From positions 2,170,001-2,234,000 of the forward strand of contig OY969919.1 of the NCBI GenBank assembly GCA_963704585.1: 64,000 nucleotides of DNA. The letters are read 5' to 3'. The position numbers and the translations under genes are program-made. A model generated the notes under the pieces. The model ran no database searches and was not told where the DNA came from. It was given only the letters and a program-made list of their open reading frames with translations. The stretch is from Bog-756 sp963704585. Its GTDB lineage: Bacteria; Actinomycetota; Acidimicrobiia; Acidimicrobiales; RAAP-2. Below, piece by piece: positions 26,943 to 36,632 of the stretch. Numbering within the stretch: position 1 is the stretch's first letter; every line of letters starts with the position of its first letter.

Positions 26943-27949
26943 GCGACCGCGAGGCCGCCGCGCTCGCCGAGCGGGTCGCCCGATCGTCGTACGGCCGGGT
27001 CGTGGCGGTGCTCGCCGCCACGACCCGGGACATCGCGCTCGCCGAGGACGCGCTCGCCGACGCCTTCGAGCGGGCTCTGCGCACGTGGCCCGAGACGGGC
27101 GTCCCCGACAGCCCGGAGGGCTGGCTCGTGACGGTCGCCCGCAACCGCATCCGCGACCTGCTCGGCTCCGCGGCCGCCCGGCGGACGACGTCCCTCGAAT
27201 CGGACGTCGCGGCGACGATGGACGAGCGAGACCCGGACGCGATCCCCGACAAGCGGCTCGAGCTGCTCTTCGCCTGCGCGCACCCCGCGATCGCGCCCGA
27301 GGTGCGCACACCGCTCATGCTCCAGGTGGTGCTCGGGTTCGACGCCGAGCGCATCGCCCGGGTCTTCGCGCTGCAGCCCTCCGCGATGGCACAGCGCCTC
27401 GTCCGCGCCAAGCGTCGGATCCGTGACGCCGGGATCCCCTTCCGGGTCCCGTCGCGCGCGGAGATGCCGGACCGTCTCCCCGCCGTGCTCGAGGCGGTCT
27501 ACGGCGCCTACGCCATCGACTGGCTCGACCAGCACGAGCGCATCCGCGAGTCGGTCGCGGACGAGGCGCGGTGGCTCGCGGTGCTCACCGCGTCATTGCT
27601 CGTGGACGAACCGGAGGCCTGGGGTCTCGCCGCGCTGCTCACCTTCGCGCAGGCACGTGCGCCCGCGCGCACCGGGACGCCGTGGCCGCCGCTCGATGAA
27701 CAGGACACCTCGCTCTGGGACCGCTCGCTCATCGAGGACGGCGAGGCCATGCTGCAGCGCGCCCACGCGCTCGGCGAGCCGCTCGGGCGCTTCCAGCTCG
27801 AGGCCGCGATCCAGTCCGCCCACTGCGATCGGGCCCGGACGGGAACGCTCGACCGGGCCACCGTCGTCCGCCTCTATCGCGGACTCGTCGCTGTTGCACC
27901 GACCGCCGGCGCGAGGGAGGCGCTGGCGGCGCTCACGTCGGACGGGTGA
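26939..27949 (+). CDS. ECF sigma factor with long C-terminal extension (ECF42-like)
   Basis: 336 aa. The sigma-2 region includes AEDALADAFERALRTWP and GWLVTVARNRIRDLL. The sigma-4 region is around VFALQPSAMAQRLVRAKRRIRDAG. The 150-residue C-terminal extension is helical (TPR-like, DUF6596), as in the ECF42 group, where it replaces an anti-sigma factor as regulator. Translational coupling to the DGPF gene supports the assignment. The signal is unknown, and no anti-sigma gene is adjacent. Confidence 0.9.
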   Translation: MSDREAAALAERVARSSYGRVVAVLAATTRDIALAEDALADAFERALRTWPETGVPDSPEGWLVTVARNRIRDLLGSAAARRTTSLESDVAATMDERDPDAIPDKRLELLFACAHPAIAPEVRTPLMLQVVLGFDAERIARVFALQPSAMAQRLVRAKRRIRDAGIPFRVPSRAEMPDRLPAVLEAVYGAYAIDWLDQHERIRESVADEARWLAVLTASLLVDEPEAWGLAALLTFAQARAPARTGTPWPPLDEQDTSLWDRSLIEDGEAMLQRAHALGEPLGRFQLEAAIQSAHCDRARTGTLDRATVVRLYRGLVAVAPTAGAREALAALTSDG

Positions 27950-27993
27950 CGGCGCGCGGCAGCCGAACCGGTGCGTGACGCGTTCGGCCGTGG

Positions 27994-29136
27994 TCATCGG
28001 CTGATCGCGGTCCCGGCGAAGGTTGCCGAACGAGCGGGGACGAGGGCGACGACGAAGGCGACCGCACCGAGGACACCCAACGCGACGCGCAGTCCCGCCG
28101 CCTCGGCCACCCACCCGACGAGGGCGGGTCCCACGACCATCCCGAGGTAGCCGACAGCGGAGACGGCTCCGACGATCGAACCGGCTCCCGGCCGATGCCT
28201 GCCGGCCTGAGCGACCAACAGTGGCCAACACATCGAGATGCCGCCGGCCGCGAAGACGAGCCCGACCGCGGCGACGAAAGCCACCGGGGCGAAGGCCATC
28301 ACGGTGATGCCGATCGCCGCCGCCCCGGCTCCGATGGTGACGCCCCTGCCGACGCCCCGTCCACCCACCGCGGGACCGAGTGTCGAACGGGCGATCGCGG
28401 CGATGGAGTAGCCGAACGCTGCACCGCCTGCACCCAGCAGTAGCCCGGAGTCGAGCTGGGCGCGCAGGAAGAGCACACCCCAGAGCTCGATGCCGCCCTC
28501 GACCATGGCTGCGAGTGCGAAGGTCACCGCGAGCACGACGAGACGCTCACGGCGGAGGAGGGAGAACGTGCTCCGGAGCGGTGTCTGCTCCGGGTGGTCG
28601 ATTCCCGGCAGGTGTGCGCGCATGCTGACGACGCCGAGAACCGCCGACGCGACGCACGCGCCGATCCAGAGCCATCGCCAGGAACCGCCGACGGCCAAGA
28701 GAACGCCGGTCAGCGCGGCGCCGGTTGCGGCGCCGTAATTGAAGCGCGCGTGGAAGGCCACCAACCGACCGGGCCGGTTCGCCAGTGCACCGGTCGCCGC
28801 CACGTTGATGGCGATGTCGACGAAGCCGGCGACGATCACCATGCACACGAAAGCGCCCCCGAAAACGAGCGGTCGGCGGGCGGCCGCGCCGGAGGCCAGC
28901 ACAACCGACCAGACCAGGAGCGCAATGCCCAGCACGCGCGCCGTCCCGTAACGCTCACACAGCGTGCCTCCGAGCGCGTTGGCAGTCCCGGCACCGACGA
29001 GGGCGAGGGAGAGCAGGAGGCCGAAGCCGCCGACTGAGAGGTGGAGCGATCGCTCGATGTCGACCGCCGCGACTGCCCAGCCGCCCCAGAAGAGTCCGAA
29101 GAGCACGAACACCCAGCCGACGGGACGGAGGCTCAC
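27994..29136 (-). CDS. Major facilitator superfamily transporter
   Basis: 380 aa with about twelve hydrophobic helices and an MFS A-like loop GGTLCERYGTARV between helices 2 and 3. The sequence resembles the small-permease group sometimes annotated as fucose-permease-like or YfmO-type, but the substrate cannot be given. The start is GTG 29136 without a visible ribosome-binding site, so a leaderless message is possible. It is convergent with the ECF gene. Confidence 0.87.
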   Translation of the reverse strand: MSLRPVGWVFVLFGLFWGGWAVAAVDIERSLHLSVGGFGLLLSLALVGAGTANALGGTLCERYGTARVLGIALLVWSVVLASGAAARRPLVFGGAFVCMVIVAGFVDIAINVAATGALANRPGRLVAFHARFNYGAATGAALTGVLLAVGGSWRWLWIGACVASAVLGVVSMRAHLPGIDHPEQTPLRSTFSLLRRERLVVLAVTFALAAMVEGGIELWGVLFLRAQLDSGLLLGAGGAAFGYSIAAIARSTLGPAVGGRGVGRGVTIGAGAAAIGITVMAFAPVAFVAAVGLVFAAGGISMCWPLLVAQAGRHRPGAGSIVGAVSAVGYLGMVVGPALVGWVAEAAGLRVALGVLGAVAFVVALVPARSATFAGTAISR

Positions 29137-29220
29137 GGCGCCGTTGTAGCGCAGCCGGCGGTCACGGGCCGCTGCGGTGATGGCGGAGGCGCCGAAACGA
29201 CCCCCGCGTGGGTCGCCTCG

Positions 29221-29709
29221 TCAGGCTTCTGCGACCTTCTTGAGGTTGGCGAGCGTGTCACGGATGCCGTCACGTGCCATGACGGCCATGCCGTCGAGGC
29301 GGGAGGCCACATCCGCGTCGGGATCGTCCGCGGTCACGAAGCCAGGGTACGCGGGCAGCACCTGCCACGACTCGGTGACGGTCGTCTCTCCGCCGCTCTC
29401 GTCGAGGTTGAATCCCCATCGGACGAGCTCGGCGTTGCCCTTCGGTCCGTGGTTGACGAAGGCGAACTCCCGACTCGGGTCGGCCGAGATCACCTGGCAA
29501 CGCGTGTCCCAGGTGAACTCGCCGATGGCGTTGTGGCCCGTGAACCAGGCCCCGTCCTTCCCCGCCTGCGCGGCATCGTCCCACGCGCCCGACGCGCAGA
29601 CGGGGCTGAGCTCGCCGATGCGGGTCACGTCGCTCACGATGGCGTACACGTCCGCGGCCGGTCGGCTGACGATGATCGAGTCCGAATGCTGATACCTGGA
29701 GACGTCCAT
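29221..29709 (-). CDS. SRPBCC/START-fold protein
   Basis: 162 aa. DSIIVSRPAADVYAIVSDVTRIGELSP is the usual first strand and helix of polyketide-cyclase/SRPBCC proteins, and the C-terminus forms the long amphipathic helix. Members bind hydrophobic ligands or act as cyclases. The start is ATG 29709. The gene is monocistronic and divergent from cydAB. Confidence 0.87.
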   Translation of the reverse strand: MDVSRYQHSDSIIVSRPAADVYAIVSDVTRIGELSPVCASGAWDDAAQAGKDGAWFTGHNAIGEFTWDTRCQVISADPSREFAFVNHGPKGNAELVRWGFNLDESGGETTVTESWQVLPAYPGFVTADDPDADVASRLDGMAVMARDGIRDTLANLKKVAEA

Positions 29710-29847
29710 GAGGCCAGACGCTAACGCAGAAGCGCACGTCGGGACCGGGTACGTGACTTGCGCCGATCCGCCGCCGACCGCGACCGGCGGGTCGTTCGCG
29801 GTTCGATCACACGCCAGGACCGAGCGCCACCGTGTCGAACCGGGCCC

Positions 29848-29876
29848 TTGAGGGTCCGGGGGCCGCAAGGTACCCT
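29848..29876 (+). promoter_or_regulatory. Possible cydAB promoter
   Basis: TTGAGG (29848-29853) and TACCCT (29871-29876) are separated by exactly 17 bp and lie about 70 bp upstream of the cydA start. The spacing and hexamers fit a housekeeping-type actinobacterial promoter. No operator was recognised. This is a by-eye call. Confidence 0.4.
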
Positions 29877-29948
29877 CGGCGGCAGTCGAACGCTGCGGTG
29901 CGGGGGTGGCGACATGGGAACTTGTTCGGTCAAGGTGGCGGCGTTGCG

Positions 29949-31367
29949 GTGAGCACCGACCTCGCGCGCTGGCAGTTCGCCACGACGAGCATCTACCACT
30001 TCCTCTTCGTCCCGGTCACCATCGGGCTCGCGTTCCTCACCGCGCTGCTCCAGACCAGCTGGTACCGGAACGACAACCCGACCTTCCGCCGCCTCACCCG
30101 CTTCTTCGGGACCATCCTCCTGATCAACGTCTCGATCGGGGTGGTGACCGGGCTCGTCCAGGAGTTCGAGTTCGGGATGAACTGGTCCAACTACTCGCGC
30201 TTCGTCGGCAACATCTTCGGCGGTCCTCTCGCGATGGAGGGGCTGATCGCCTTCTTCCTCGAGTCGACCTTCCTCGGCATCTGGATCTTCGGCTGGGACC
30301 GCATCTCGCGGAAGCTCCATCTGGCCTGCATCTGGATCGTGGCAGCTGCCACGATGATCTCGGCGCTCTTCATCATGGCGGCCAACTCGTGGATGCAGCA
30401 CCCGGTCGGCTACGTCATGAACGCGCAGCGCCAACCCGAGCTCACCGACGTCTGGGCCCTGTTCACCAACCCGGTCTTCCTCTGGGCCTATCCGCACGTG
30501 ATCCTCGCGTCACTGGTGACCGGTGCAGCGGTGATGCTCGCGTACTCCGCATGGCACCTCCGGCGTGAGGACGCGGTGGACGCCTTCCGGCGAACGGCGG
30601 CGATCTCGCTCATCGTGCTCACCCCGGCGATCGCCATCGACCTCTTCATCGGGAGCGAGCTCGGCGTCGTCGAAGGCAAGTACCAGCCGATGAAGATCGC
30701 CGCGGCCGAGGCGCTCTGGACGACCTGCCCCTCGCACTGCTCGTTCTCCCTGTTCCAGATCGGCGGTGGCAACAACGACCAGACCCCGACCCAGATCATC
30801 GAGGTTCCCGACCTGCTGTCGATCCTCGCCACGAACCACGTGGACGGCGAGGTCCAGGGCCTCAACAACCTGCAGGCGCAGTACCAGAAGCAGTACGGGC
30901 CCGGGTACTACATCCCGAACGTGTTCATCCAGTACTGGAGCATGCGGGTGATGGCCTACCTCGGCACGCTCCTCCTCCTCTTCTCGCTGTGGGGGGTGTG
31001 GCTGCTCCGGCGCAAGACCCTCGAGAAGGCCAGGTGGTTCCTCCTCATCGCGCCGTGGTTCGCGATCGCGCCGTTCCTCATCAACACGGCCGGCTGGCTC
31101 CTGACCGAAAACGGCCGGCAGCCGTGGATCGTGCAAGGCCTGATGACCGTCGCCCAGGCCGCCTCACCGAACGTGACCTCGGTCGACATCTGGATCAGCC
31201 TGACGGTCTTCGTCCTGTTGTACCTGGCACTGGGTGTCGCGGACGCCTACCTCATGATCCGCTACGGCCGACGTCCGATCGAAGAGGAGGAGGAAGACGA
31301 GGGGGGCGAGGACACCGGCACCGGTGGTCCGTCGGAGGAGCCGCGGGTGCCCGCGCTCGTCTACTAG
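29949..31367 (+). CDS. cydA: Cytochrome bd ubiquinol/menaquinol oxidase subunit I
   Basis: 472 aa, about nine membrane helices. Heme ligands are visible: the His in SIYHFLFVP, the second His in YPHVILASLVTGA, and the Met in YWSMRVMAYLG. The GRQPW signature is present in ENGRQPWIVQG. The Q-loop is of the short type. The acidic C-terminal tail is rich in Glu. The enzyme reduces oxygen to water with quinol in the cytoplasmic membrane at low oxygen. GTG 29949 follows AAGGTGG. It is followed 9 bp later by cydB. No cydDC assembly exporter is present in the window. Confidence 0.95.
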   Translation: MSTDLARWQFATTSIYHFLFVPVTIGLAFLTALLQTSWYRNDNPTFRRLTRFFGTILLINVSIGVVTGLVQEFEFGMNWSNYSRFVGNIFGGPLAMEGLIAFFLESTFLGIWIFGWDRISRKLHLACIWIVAAATMISALFIMAANSWMQHPVGYVMNAQRQPELTDVWALFTNPVFLWAYPHVILASLVTGAAVMLAYSAWHLRREDAVDAFRRTAAISLIVLTPAIAIDLFIGSELGVVEGKYQPMKIAAAEALWTTCPSHCSFSLFQIGGGNNDQTPTQIIEVPDLLSILATNHVDGEVQGLNNLQAQYQKQYGPGYYIPNVFIQYWSMRVMAYLGTLLLLFSLWGVWLLRRKTLEKARWFLLIAPWFAIAPFLINTAGWLLTENGRQPWIVQGLMTVAQAASPNVTSVDIWISLTVFVLLYLALGVADAYLMIRYGRRPIEEEEEDEGGEDTGTGGPSEEPRVPALVY

Positions 31368-31376
31368 GAGGCTGCG

Positions 31377-32411
31377 ATGGGGGTGCACCTCAACAACATC
31401 TGGTACATCATCGTCGCTGTCCTCTGGGTGGGATTCTTCGTCCTCGAGGGCTTCGACTTCGGCGTCGGGATGCTGCACTCCTTCGTCGGGAGGACCGACG
31501 CCGAGCGCCGGGTCTGCATCAATGCCATCGGACCGGTCTGGGACGGCAACGAGGTGTGGCTGATCGTGGCCGGCGCTGCGATCTTCGCGGCCTTCCCGGG
31601 CTGGTACGCGACGATGTTCTCTGCGTTCTACCTGGCACTCGTCCTCGTGCTGGTCGCGTTGATCGTCCGCGGCCTCTCGTTCGAGTACGGCCGCAAGATC
31701 GACGATCCGCGGTGGCGGGCGACCTGGCGCTGGTCCCTGACCATCGGAAGCCTGCTCATCCCCTTCCTTCTGGGTACAGCCCTCGGTGACCTGCTCCACG
31801 GCCTGCCGATCGACTCCTCCCACAACTACACGGGCAGCTTCTGGGGCCTGCTCGTCCCGTTCGGCCTCTACACCGGTCTCACCCTGACCGTGCTCTCGCT
31901 CCTCCTCGGCGTGACCTACCTGACTCTCAAGACCGAGGGGTCACTGCACGAACGTGTGCGTCGCCTGTCGGCCCCGATCGGGTGGGTGGCCGCGCTGGTG
32001 ACCTTCGGGTGGCTCACCTGGAGCCACGTCGGCATCGGCTCTTCCGGATTCGTCCCGAGCCCGATCGACGCGGTGGCGCTCGTCGCCGTGGTCGCGGCGG
32101 CGCTGTTCGCCGAAGGACATGCGGAAGGGTGGGCCTTCGCCTCGGCGGCCACCGCCATCGGAGGTGTCGTGGGATCGCTCTTCTTCGACCTGTTCCCACG
32201 GGTGATGGTCTCGACCACCAACTCGGCCTACAACCTCACGGTGTCCAACTCCGCCAGCCCCTCGTACACGCTGAAGGTGATGTCCGTCGTCACGCTCGTC
32301 TTCTTCCCGGTCGTCCTCGTCTACCAGGGGTGGAGTCTCTACGTGTTCCGCAAGCGGATCGCGACGCCGCCCGAGACCGTCACGCTCGGCCAACTGCAGG
32401 GAACGGAGTAG
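31377..32411 (+). CDS. cydB: Cytochrome bd ubiquinol/menaquinol oxidase subunit II
   Basis: 344 aa with about eight helices. The N-terminal FVLEGFDFGVGML and INAIGPVWDGNEVWLI are the CydB signatures. It forms the heterodimer with CydA. ATG 31377 has AGGAGG a few bases upstream, within the end of cydA. It is followed after only three bases by a GH15 fragment that appears to be in the same transcript. Confidence 0.95.
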   Translation: MGVHLNNIWYIIVAVLWVGFFVLEGFDFGVGMLHSFVGRTDAERRVCINAIGPVWDGNEVWLIVAGAAIFAAFPGWYATMFSAFYLALVLVLVALIVRGLSFEYGRKIDDPRWRATWRWSLTIGSLLIPFLLGTALGDLLHGLPIDSSHNYTGSFWGLLVPFGLYTGLTLTVLSLLLGVTYLTLKTEGSLHERVRRLSAPIGWVAALVTFGWLTWSHVGIGSSGFVPSPIDAVALVAVVAAALFAEGHAEGWAFASAATAIGGVVGSLFFDLFPRVMVSTTNSAYNLTVSNSASPSYTLKVMSVVTLVFFPVVLVYQGWSLYVFRKRIATPPETVTLGQLQGTE

Positions 32412-32414
32412 CGC

Positions 32415-32756
32415 ATGCCGGAGTTCCCGCCGATCGCGGAGGACGGGTTCGTCCTCCGGTACCGCACCGACACCACCGACACCGGCTTCAGCGGCAAGGC
32501 GGGGACCTCCACCATCTGCTCGTTCTGGCTGGCCTCCGCGCTCGCCGTGATCGGTGAGGTCGGACGCGCGACAGCGCTCTGCGAGAAGCTCCTCTCCTTC
32601 GCGGGCCCGCTCCTCCTCTACGCCGAGGAGATCGACACGACGACCGGACAGCATCTCGGCAACTTCCCGCAGGCGTTCACCCACCTCGCGCTCATCGAGG
32701 CCGTGGCGCAGCTGTCGGAGCCCGGTCGGTCGGAGAGACCGGCAACGAGACCGTGA
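32415..32756 (+). pseudogene. C-terminal fragment of a GH15 (glucoamylase/trehalase-like) protein
   Basis: 113 aa that match only the last part of GH15 family proteins: YRTDTTDTGFSGKAGTSTICSFWL, then GEVGRATALCEKLLSFAGPL and GNFPQAFTHLALI. The (alpha/alpha)6-barrel catalytic core, normally some 500 residues upstream, is absent. In its place is cydB, whose stop lies three bases before this ATG. The fragment keeps a ribosome-binding site (GGAACGGAG), so it may still be translated. It cannot be an active glycosidase alone. It looks like a deletion scar or a retained domain of unknown use. Confidence 0.8.
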
Positions 32757-32815
32757 CGGATCCGGACCGACCGACCGGCTGACCGGCGCCTCGAGCGCCC
32801 GAGCAGAGTGGAGAG

Positions 32816-34405
32816 ATGAGGATGGACGACCACTACGACGTCGTGATCATCGGGAGCGGGGCCGGGGGAGGGACCCTGGCATGGAAGCTCGCCCCGTCGG
32901 GGAAGCGCATCCTCCTGCTCGAGCGCGGTTCGTACCTCCGGCGTGAACGCGACAACTGGGAGACCTCGGCCGTCTTCGTCAAGGCCAAGTACCACACGAC
33001 CGACGAGTGGTACGACGGGGACGGCAACGAGTTCTCCCCCGAGCAGAACTACTACGTGGGGGGCAACACCAAGTTCTACGGTGCGGCCCTCTTCCGCCTC
33101 CGGCCCGAGGACTTCGGCGTCGTCAAGCACCACGGCGGGCTCTCGCCCGCGTGGCCGCTCTCGTACGACGACTTCGAGCCGTGGTACGCGGAGGCCGAGC
33201 TGCTCTATCACGTGCACGGTGCCGCCGGTGAGGATCCGACCGAGGGTCCCCGGAGCGGCGGCTTCCCCTACCCGGCCGTCAAGCACGAACCCCGCATCCA
33301 GAAGCTCCACGACGACCTCGAGAAGCTCGGGCTGCACCCTTCGCACCTGCCGCTCGGGGTCCTCCTCGACCAGGACGACGACGGTGAGGCGACCCACGGG
33401 AGCGCGTGCATCCGCTGCAACCGGCTCGACGGGTTCCCCTGCCTGGTCAACGGCAAGGCCGACGCCCAGGTCGTGTGTGTCGACCCCGCACTCGCCGCGC
33501 ACCCGAACCTCGAGCTCGCGATGGACGCCAAGGTCGAGCGGCTGGAGACCGACCCGAGCGGCCGGACGGTCACTGCGGTGGTCACGACGCTGGGCGACGG
33601 TTCGGCTGCCCGGATCAGCGGGGACGTCGTCGTCGTTTCCTGCGGGGCGCTCAACTCGGCGCTGCTCCTATTGGGATCGTCGAACGACGCCCACCCCCAA
33701 GGGCTCGCCAACAGCTCGGACCAGGTGGGACGCAACTACGTGCGCCACAACAACACCGCGGTCATCGCGCTCTCGCGCACACCGAACCCCACCCGTCTGC
33801 AGAAGACCCTGGTGCTCAACGACTGGTATCTCCGGGGAGAGGACTGGGACTACCCCTGGGGCAGCATCCAGATGCTCGGCAAGTCCGACGGCGAGCAGCT
33901 CCAGGCGATGGCACCACGCTTCCTGGCCTGGGGTGCGAAGCTCACCCCGGACGCCGCGTTGAACGAGATCGCGCGTCACGGCGTCGACTTCTGGATGTCC
34001 TCGGAGGACCTCCCGCGGCCCGACAGTCGGATCACGCTCGACAAGGACGGGACCGTCCGCCTCGCGCTGGCGAAGGACAACAACGAGGAGGGACTCCGGC
34101 GGATGCGGAAGAAGTTCGACTCCATGCTGGCCGACCTCGGATTCCACCAGAAGTCGCACCAACGCGGCGTCTATCTGCACGAGGGTATGTCGATCGCGGC
34201 CACCGCCCACCAGGCCGGGACCGCGCGCTTCGGCACCGATCCGGAGACCTCGGTGCTCGACGAGCACTGCAAGGCGCACGAGCTGGACAACCTCTACGTC
34301 GTGGACTCGAGCTTCTTCCCGTCGATCGGCGCCGTGAACCCGACGCTGACCATCATCGCCAACGCGCTGCGGGTCGGTGACCACCTCGCCGATCGGCTGA
34401 CCTGA
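32816..34405 (+). CDS. GMC-family oxidoreductase
   Basis: 529 aa flavoprotein. FAD binding is shown by YDVVIIGSGAGGGTLAWKLA at the N-terminus. The C-terminal GMC domain has HQAGTARFGTDP and a VNPTLTIIANA segment, with the conserved His and Asn of the active site. It should oxidise an alcohol, possibly a sugar. A four-cysteine region near residues 190-210 (CIRCNRLDGFPC) could bind metal. It heads a plus-strand group with an MFS transporter and a glucose-dehydrogenase-like SDR, suggesting sugar or polyol oxidation. Confidence 0.9.
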   Translation: MRMDDHYDVVIIGSGAGGGTLAWKLAPSGKRILLLERGSYLRRERDNWETSAVFVKAKYHTTDEWYDGDGNEFSPEQNYYVGGNTKFYGAALFRLRPEDFGVVKHHGGLSPAWPLSYDDFEPWYAEAELLYHVHGAAGEDPTEGPRSGGFPYPAVKHEPRIQKLHDDLEKLGLHPSHLPLGVLLDQDDDGEATHGSACIRCNRLDGFPCLVNGKADAQVVCVDPALAAHPNLELAMDAKVERLETDPSGRTVTAVVTTLGDGSAARISGDVVVVSCGALNSALLLLGSSNDAHPQGLANSSDQVGRNYVRHNNTAVIALSRTPNPTRLQKTLVLNDWYLRGEDWDYPWGSIQMLGKSDGEQLQAMAPRFLAWGAKLTPDAALNEIARHGVDFWMSSEDLPRPDSRITLDKDGTVRLALAKDNNEEGLRRMRKKFDSMLADLGFHQKSHQRGVYLHEGMSIAATAHQAGTARFGTDPETSVLDEHCKAHELDNLYVVDSSFFPSIGAVNPTLTIIANALRVGDHLADRLT

Positions 34406-34431
34406 CCCATGACCCGGCGTCGCGACCGCCG

Positions 34432-35781
34432 ATGAGCCGCTCACGCGAGACCGTCACCGTCAACGCGGCCGGTCTGGTCCAGGGCATCGCACTGGTCACC
34501 TTCCCGGCGGCGAGCACCGTGTTCACCAGTCGCGCCCACTACGACCTGTCCAGCTCACAGTACGGGGCGATGTTCCTTCCGCAGGTCGTGACCGCGATCA
34601 CCGCCGCACTCGCCGGGGGAGCACTGACGAGCCGGTTCAGCATCAAGACCGTGTACCTCGGTGGACTCGTCGCGGACCTGACCTCGATGCTCCTCCTCCT
34701 CACGAGCCAGTTCTTCACCGGCAACCACTCCGTCGCCTACGCACTCCTCCTGTGCGCGACCGCGTTCCTCGGGTTGGGCTTCGGCCTGACCGTTCCCGCC
34801 CTCAATTCGCTGACAGCGGCGTTCCATCCGGACGGCGTGGACCAGTCGGTGCTCGTGCTCAACGCGCTGCTCGGCGCCGGGACGGTGCTAGCGCCCGTCT
34901 TCGTCGCCGTCTTCGTCGGGCTCGGATTCTGGTGGGGCCTGCCGGTCGTCACCTCGGTGCTCCTCGCCGGACTGGTCGCGCTCAGCTTCCCCTTGCCGTT
35001 CCGAACCGCCGCACCGGAAGCAGGCGGCCATGCGCGGGCGGCGCGGACCCGACTCCCGGTCCGATTCTGGGTCTTCGCGGGGTTCGCCGTCCTCTACGGG
35101 ATCTGCGAGACCATGAACGGCAACTGGTCGCAGACCCTCATGACGTCCCACGTCGGCTCGTCGACGTCGGTGGCGGCGCTCGCGCTGACCGCCTTCTGGC
35201 TCCTGGTGACGCTCGGCCGGGTCCTCTTCGCCGCGATCCAGCGCTGGATCCCGACGCGGCGCACCTTTCACGTCCTGCCGTTCGTGCTCGTCGTGACCTT
35301 CGTGCTCACCGCCCTCATTCCGAAGGGTGACCAGGGGTTGGGAGTCCTGGTCTTCGCCGCCGCCGGATTCGGGTGCTCGGCGTTGCTGCCGTTGACCCTG
35401 AGCTTCGCCCAGGAGCAGCTCGTCGAGATCGGCTCGTTCGTCACCGGCGGCGTGATCGCGTTCTACCAACTCGGCTACGGCATCGCGGCGTTCGGCGCCG
35501 GGCCCCTGCAGAGTGCCGGTGTCGGCCTCCCGACCATCTTCGGGTTCACCGCCGCGGTGGCCCTGCTCATGGGAGCCCTGTCGTTCGTGCTCGCGCAGCG
35601 CCACCACGTCACGTCCCACCTGCATCCGACCCCCGCAGGCACCCGTGGCGACGTCGCCTCATCGGTCCATCGATCCGCCCCTGCGCGACCCGACCTCGGT
35701 GTGCACCACCGTCCGCGGCCGCGCGCGGGATACACGCAGGCTTCCGGTGGATCGACGGTGGGGGCCTGCGGTGCCGGGTGA
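34432..35781 (+). CDS. Major facilitator superfamily transporter
   Basis: 449 aa with about twelve helices. The loop after helix 2 (GGALTSRFSIKTVYLGG) has the MFS position. The last 50 residues after LAQRHHV are polar and low-complexity, so the true core is about 400 aa. The gene starts 26 bp after the GMC oxidoreductase and leads to an SDR. It is a candidate importer or exporter of that pathway's substrate. Confidence 0.87.
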   Translation: MSRSRETVTVNAAGLVQGIALVTFPAASTVFTSRAHYDLSSSQYGAMFLPQVVTAITAALAGGALTSRFSIKTVYLGGLVADLTSMLLLLTSQFFTGNHSVAYALLLCATAFLGLGFGLTVPALNSLTAAFHPDGVDQSVLVLNALLGAGTVLAPVFVAVFVGLGFWWGLPVVTSVLLAGLVALSFPLPFRTAAPEAGGHARAARTRLPVRFWVFAGFAVLYGICETMNGNWSQTLMTSHVGSSTSVAALALTAFWLLVTLGRVLFAAIQRWIPTRRTFHVLPFVLVVTFVLTALIPKGDQGLGVLVFAAAGFGCSALLPLTLSFAQEQLVEIGSFVTGGVIAFYQLGYGIAAFGAGPLQSAGVGLPTIFGFTAAVALLMGALSFVLAQRHHVTSHLHPTPAGTRGDVASSVHRSAPARPDLGVHHRPRPRAGYTQASGGSTVGACGAG

Positions 35782-35820
35782 GAGGTGCGAGACAACACGA
35801 CGACGAGAAAGGTGCGTGAC

Positions 35821-36588
35821 ATGACGCTCGAGGGCAAGACCGCAATCGTCACCGGTGGGAACACCGGCATCGGGAAGAGCATCGTGCTCGCCCTCGCCGG
35901 TGCCGGGGCCAATGTCGCGATCGACTACGTGTCCGATCCGGACGCGACCGAGGAGCTCGAGCGCCAGATCGCGGCACTGGGGGAGCAATCCATCGGGATC
36001 GACGCGGACGTGAGCAAGGTCGAGAGCCTCCGGACGCTGATCGACGGGACCGTGAAGGCGTTCGGGAAGCTGGACATCATGGTCAACAACGCCGGCGTCG
36101 AGACGCGGACCTCGATCCTCGACACGACCGAGCAGCAGTACGAGTTCGTGTTGAACGTCAACCTCAAGAGCGCGTTCTTCGGAACGCAGCTGGCCGCTCA
36201 GCAGATGATCGCGCAGGGTGGCGGTGGTCGGATCATCAACGTGAGCTCGGTCCACGAGGACTGGCCGATGCCCGGGAACACGCCGTACTGCCTCTCGAAA
36301 GGGGGGATGCGGATGCTGACGCGGACCGCGGGGGTCGAGCTGGCACCGCACGGCATCACGGTGACCGGCGTCGGTCCGGGGGCGGTCGATACGCCGATCA
36401 ACAAGCAGACCGAGGACGACCCGGTCGCGCTCGCCAAGCTCAACGCGGCCATCCCGATCGGCCGCATCGCGGATCCGGCCGAGATCGGCAGCGTCGTGGC
36501 GTTCCTGGCGGGAGACGGCGCCAGCTACCTCACGGCGACGACGATCTTCGTCGACGGCGGCATCATGCAGTCGAGCCCGGGTCTGTAG
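35821..36588 (+). CDS. SDR-family oxidoreductase (glucose 1-dehydrogenase-like)
   Basis: 255 aa. TGGNTGIGKSI, VNNAGVET, the Ser in NVSSVHE, the YCLSK pair and the C-terminal FVDGGIMQ are the classical SDR set. It is closest in pattern to glucose/galactose 1-dehydrogenases of this fold. ATG 35821 has AGAAAGG upstream. It ends the GMC-MFS-SDR group. Confidence 0.9.
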   Translation: MTLEGKTAIVTGGNTGIGKSIVLALAGAGANVAIDYVSDPDATEELERQIAALGEQSIGIDADVSKVESLRTLIDGTVKAFGKLDIMVNNAGVETRTSILDTTEQQYEFVLNVNLKSAFFGTQLAAQQMIAQGGGGRIINVSSVHEDWPMPGNTPYCLSKGGMRMLTRTAGVELAPHGITVTGVGPGAVDTPINKQTEDDPVALAKLNAAIPIGRIADPAEIGSVVAFLAGDGASYLTATTIFVDGGIMQSSPGL

Positions 36589-36632
36589 GGATCACGAACC
36601 GGCCGGAGTGGGTCGCCCTCGGATCGCGCCCG

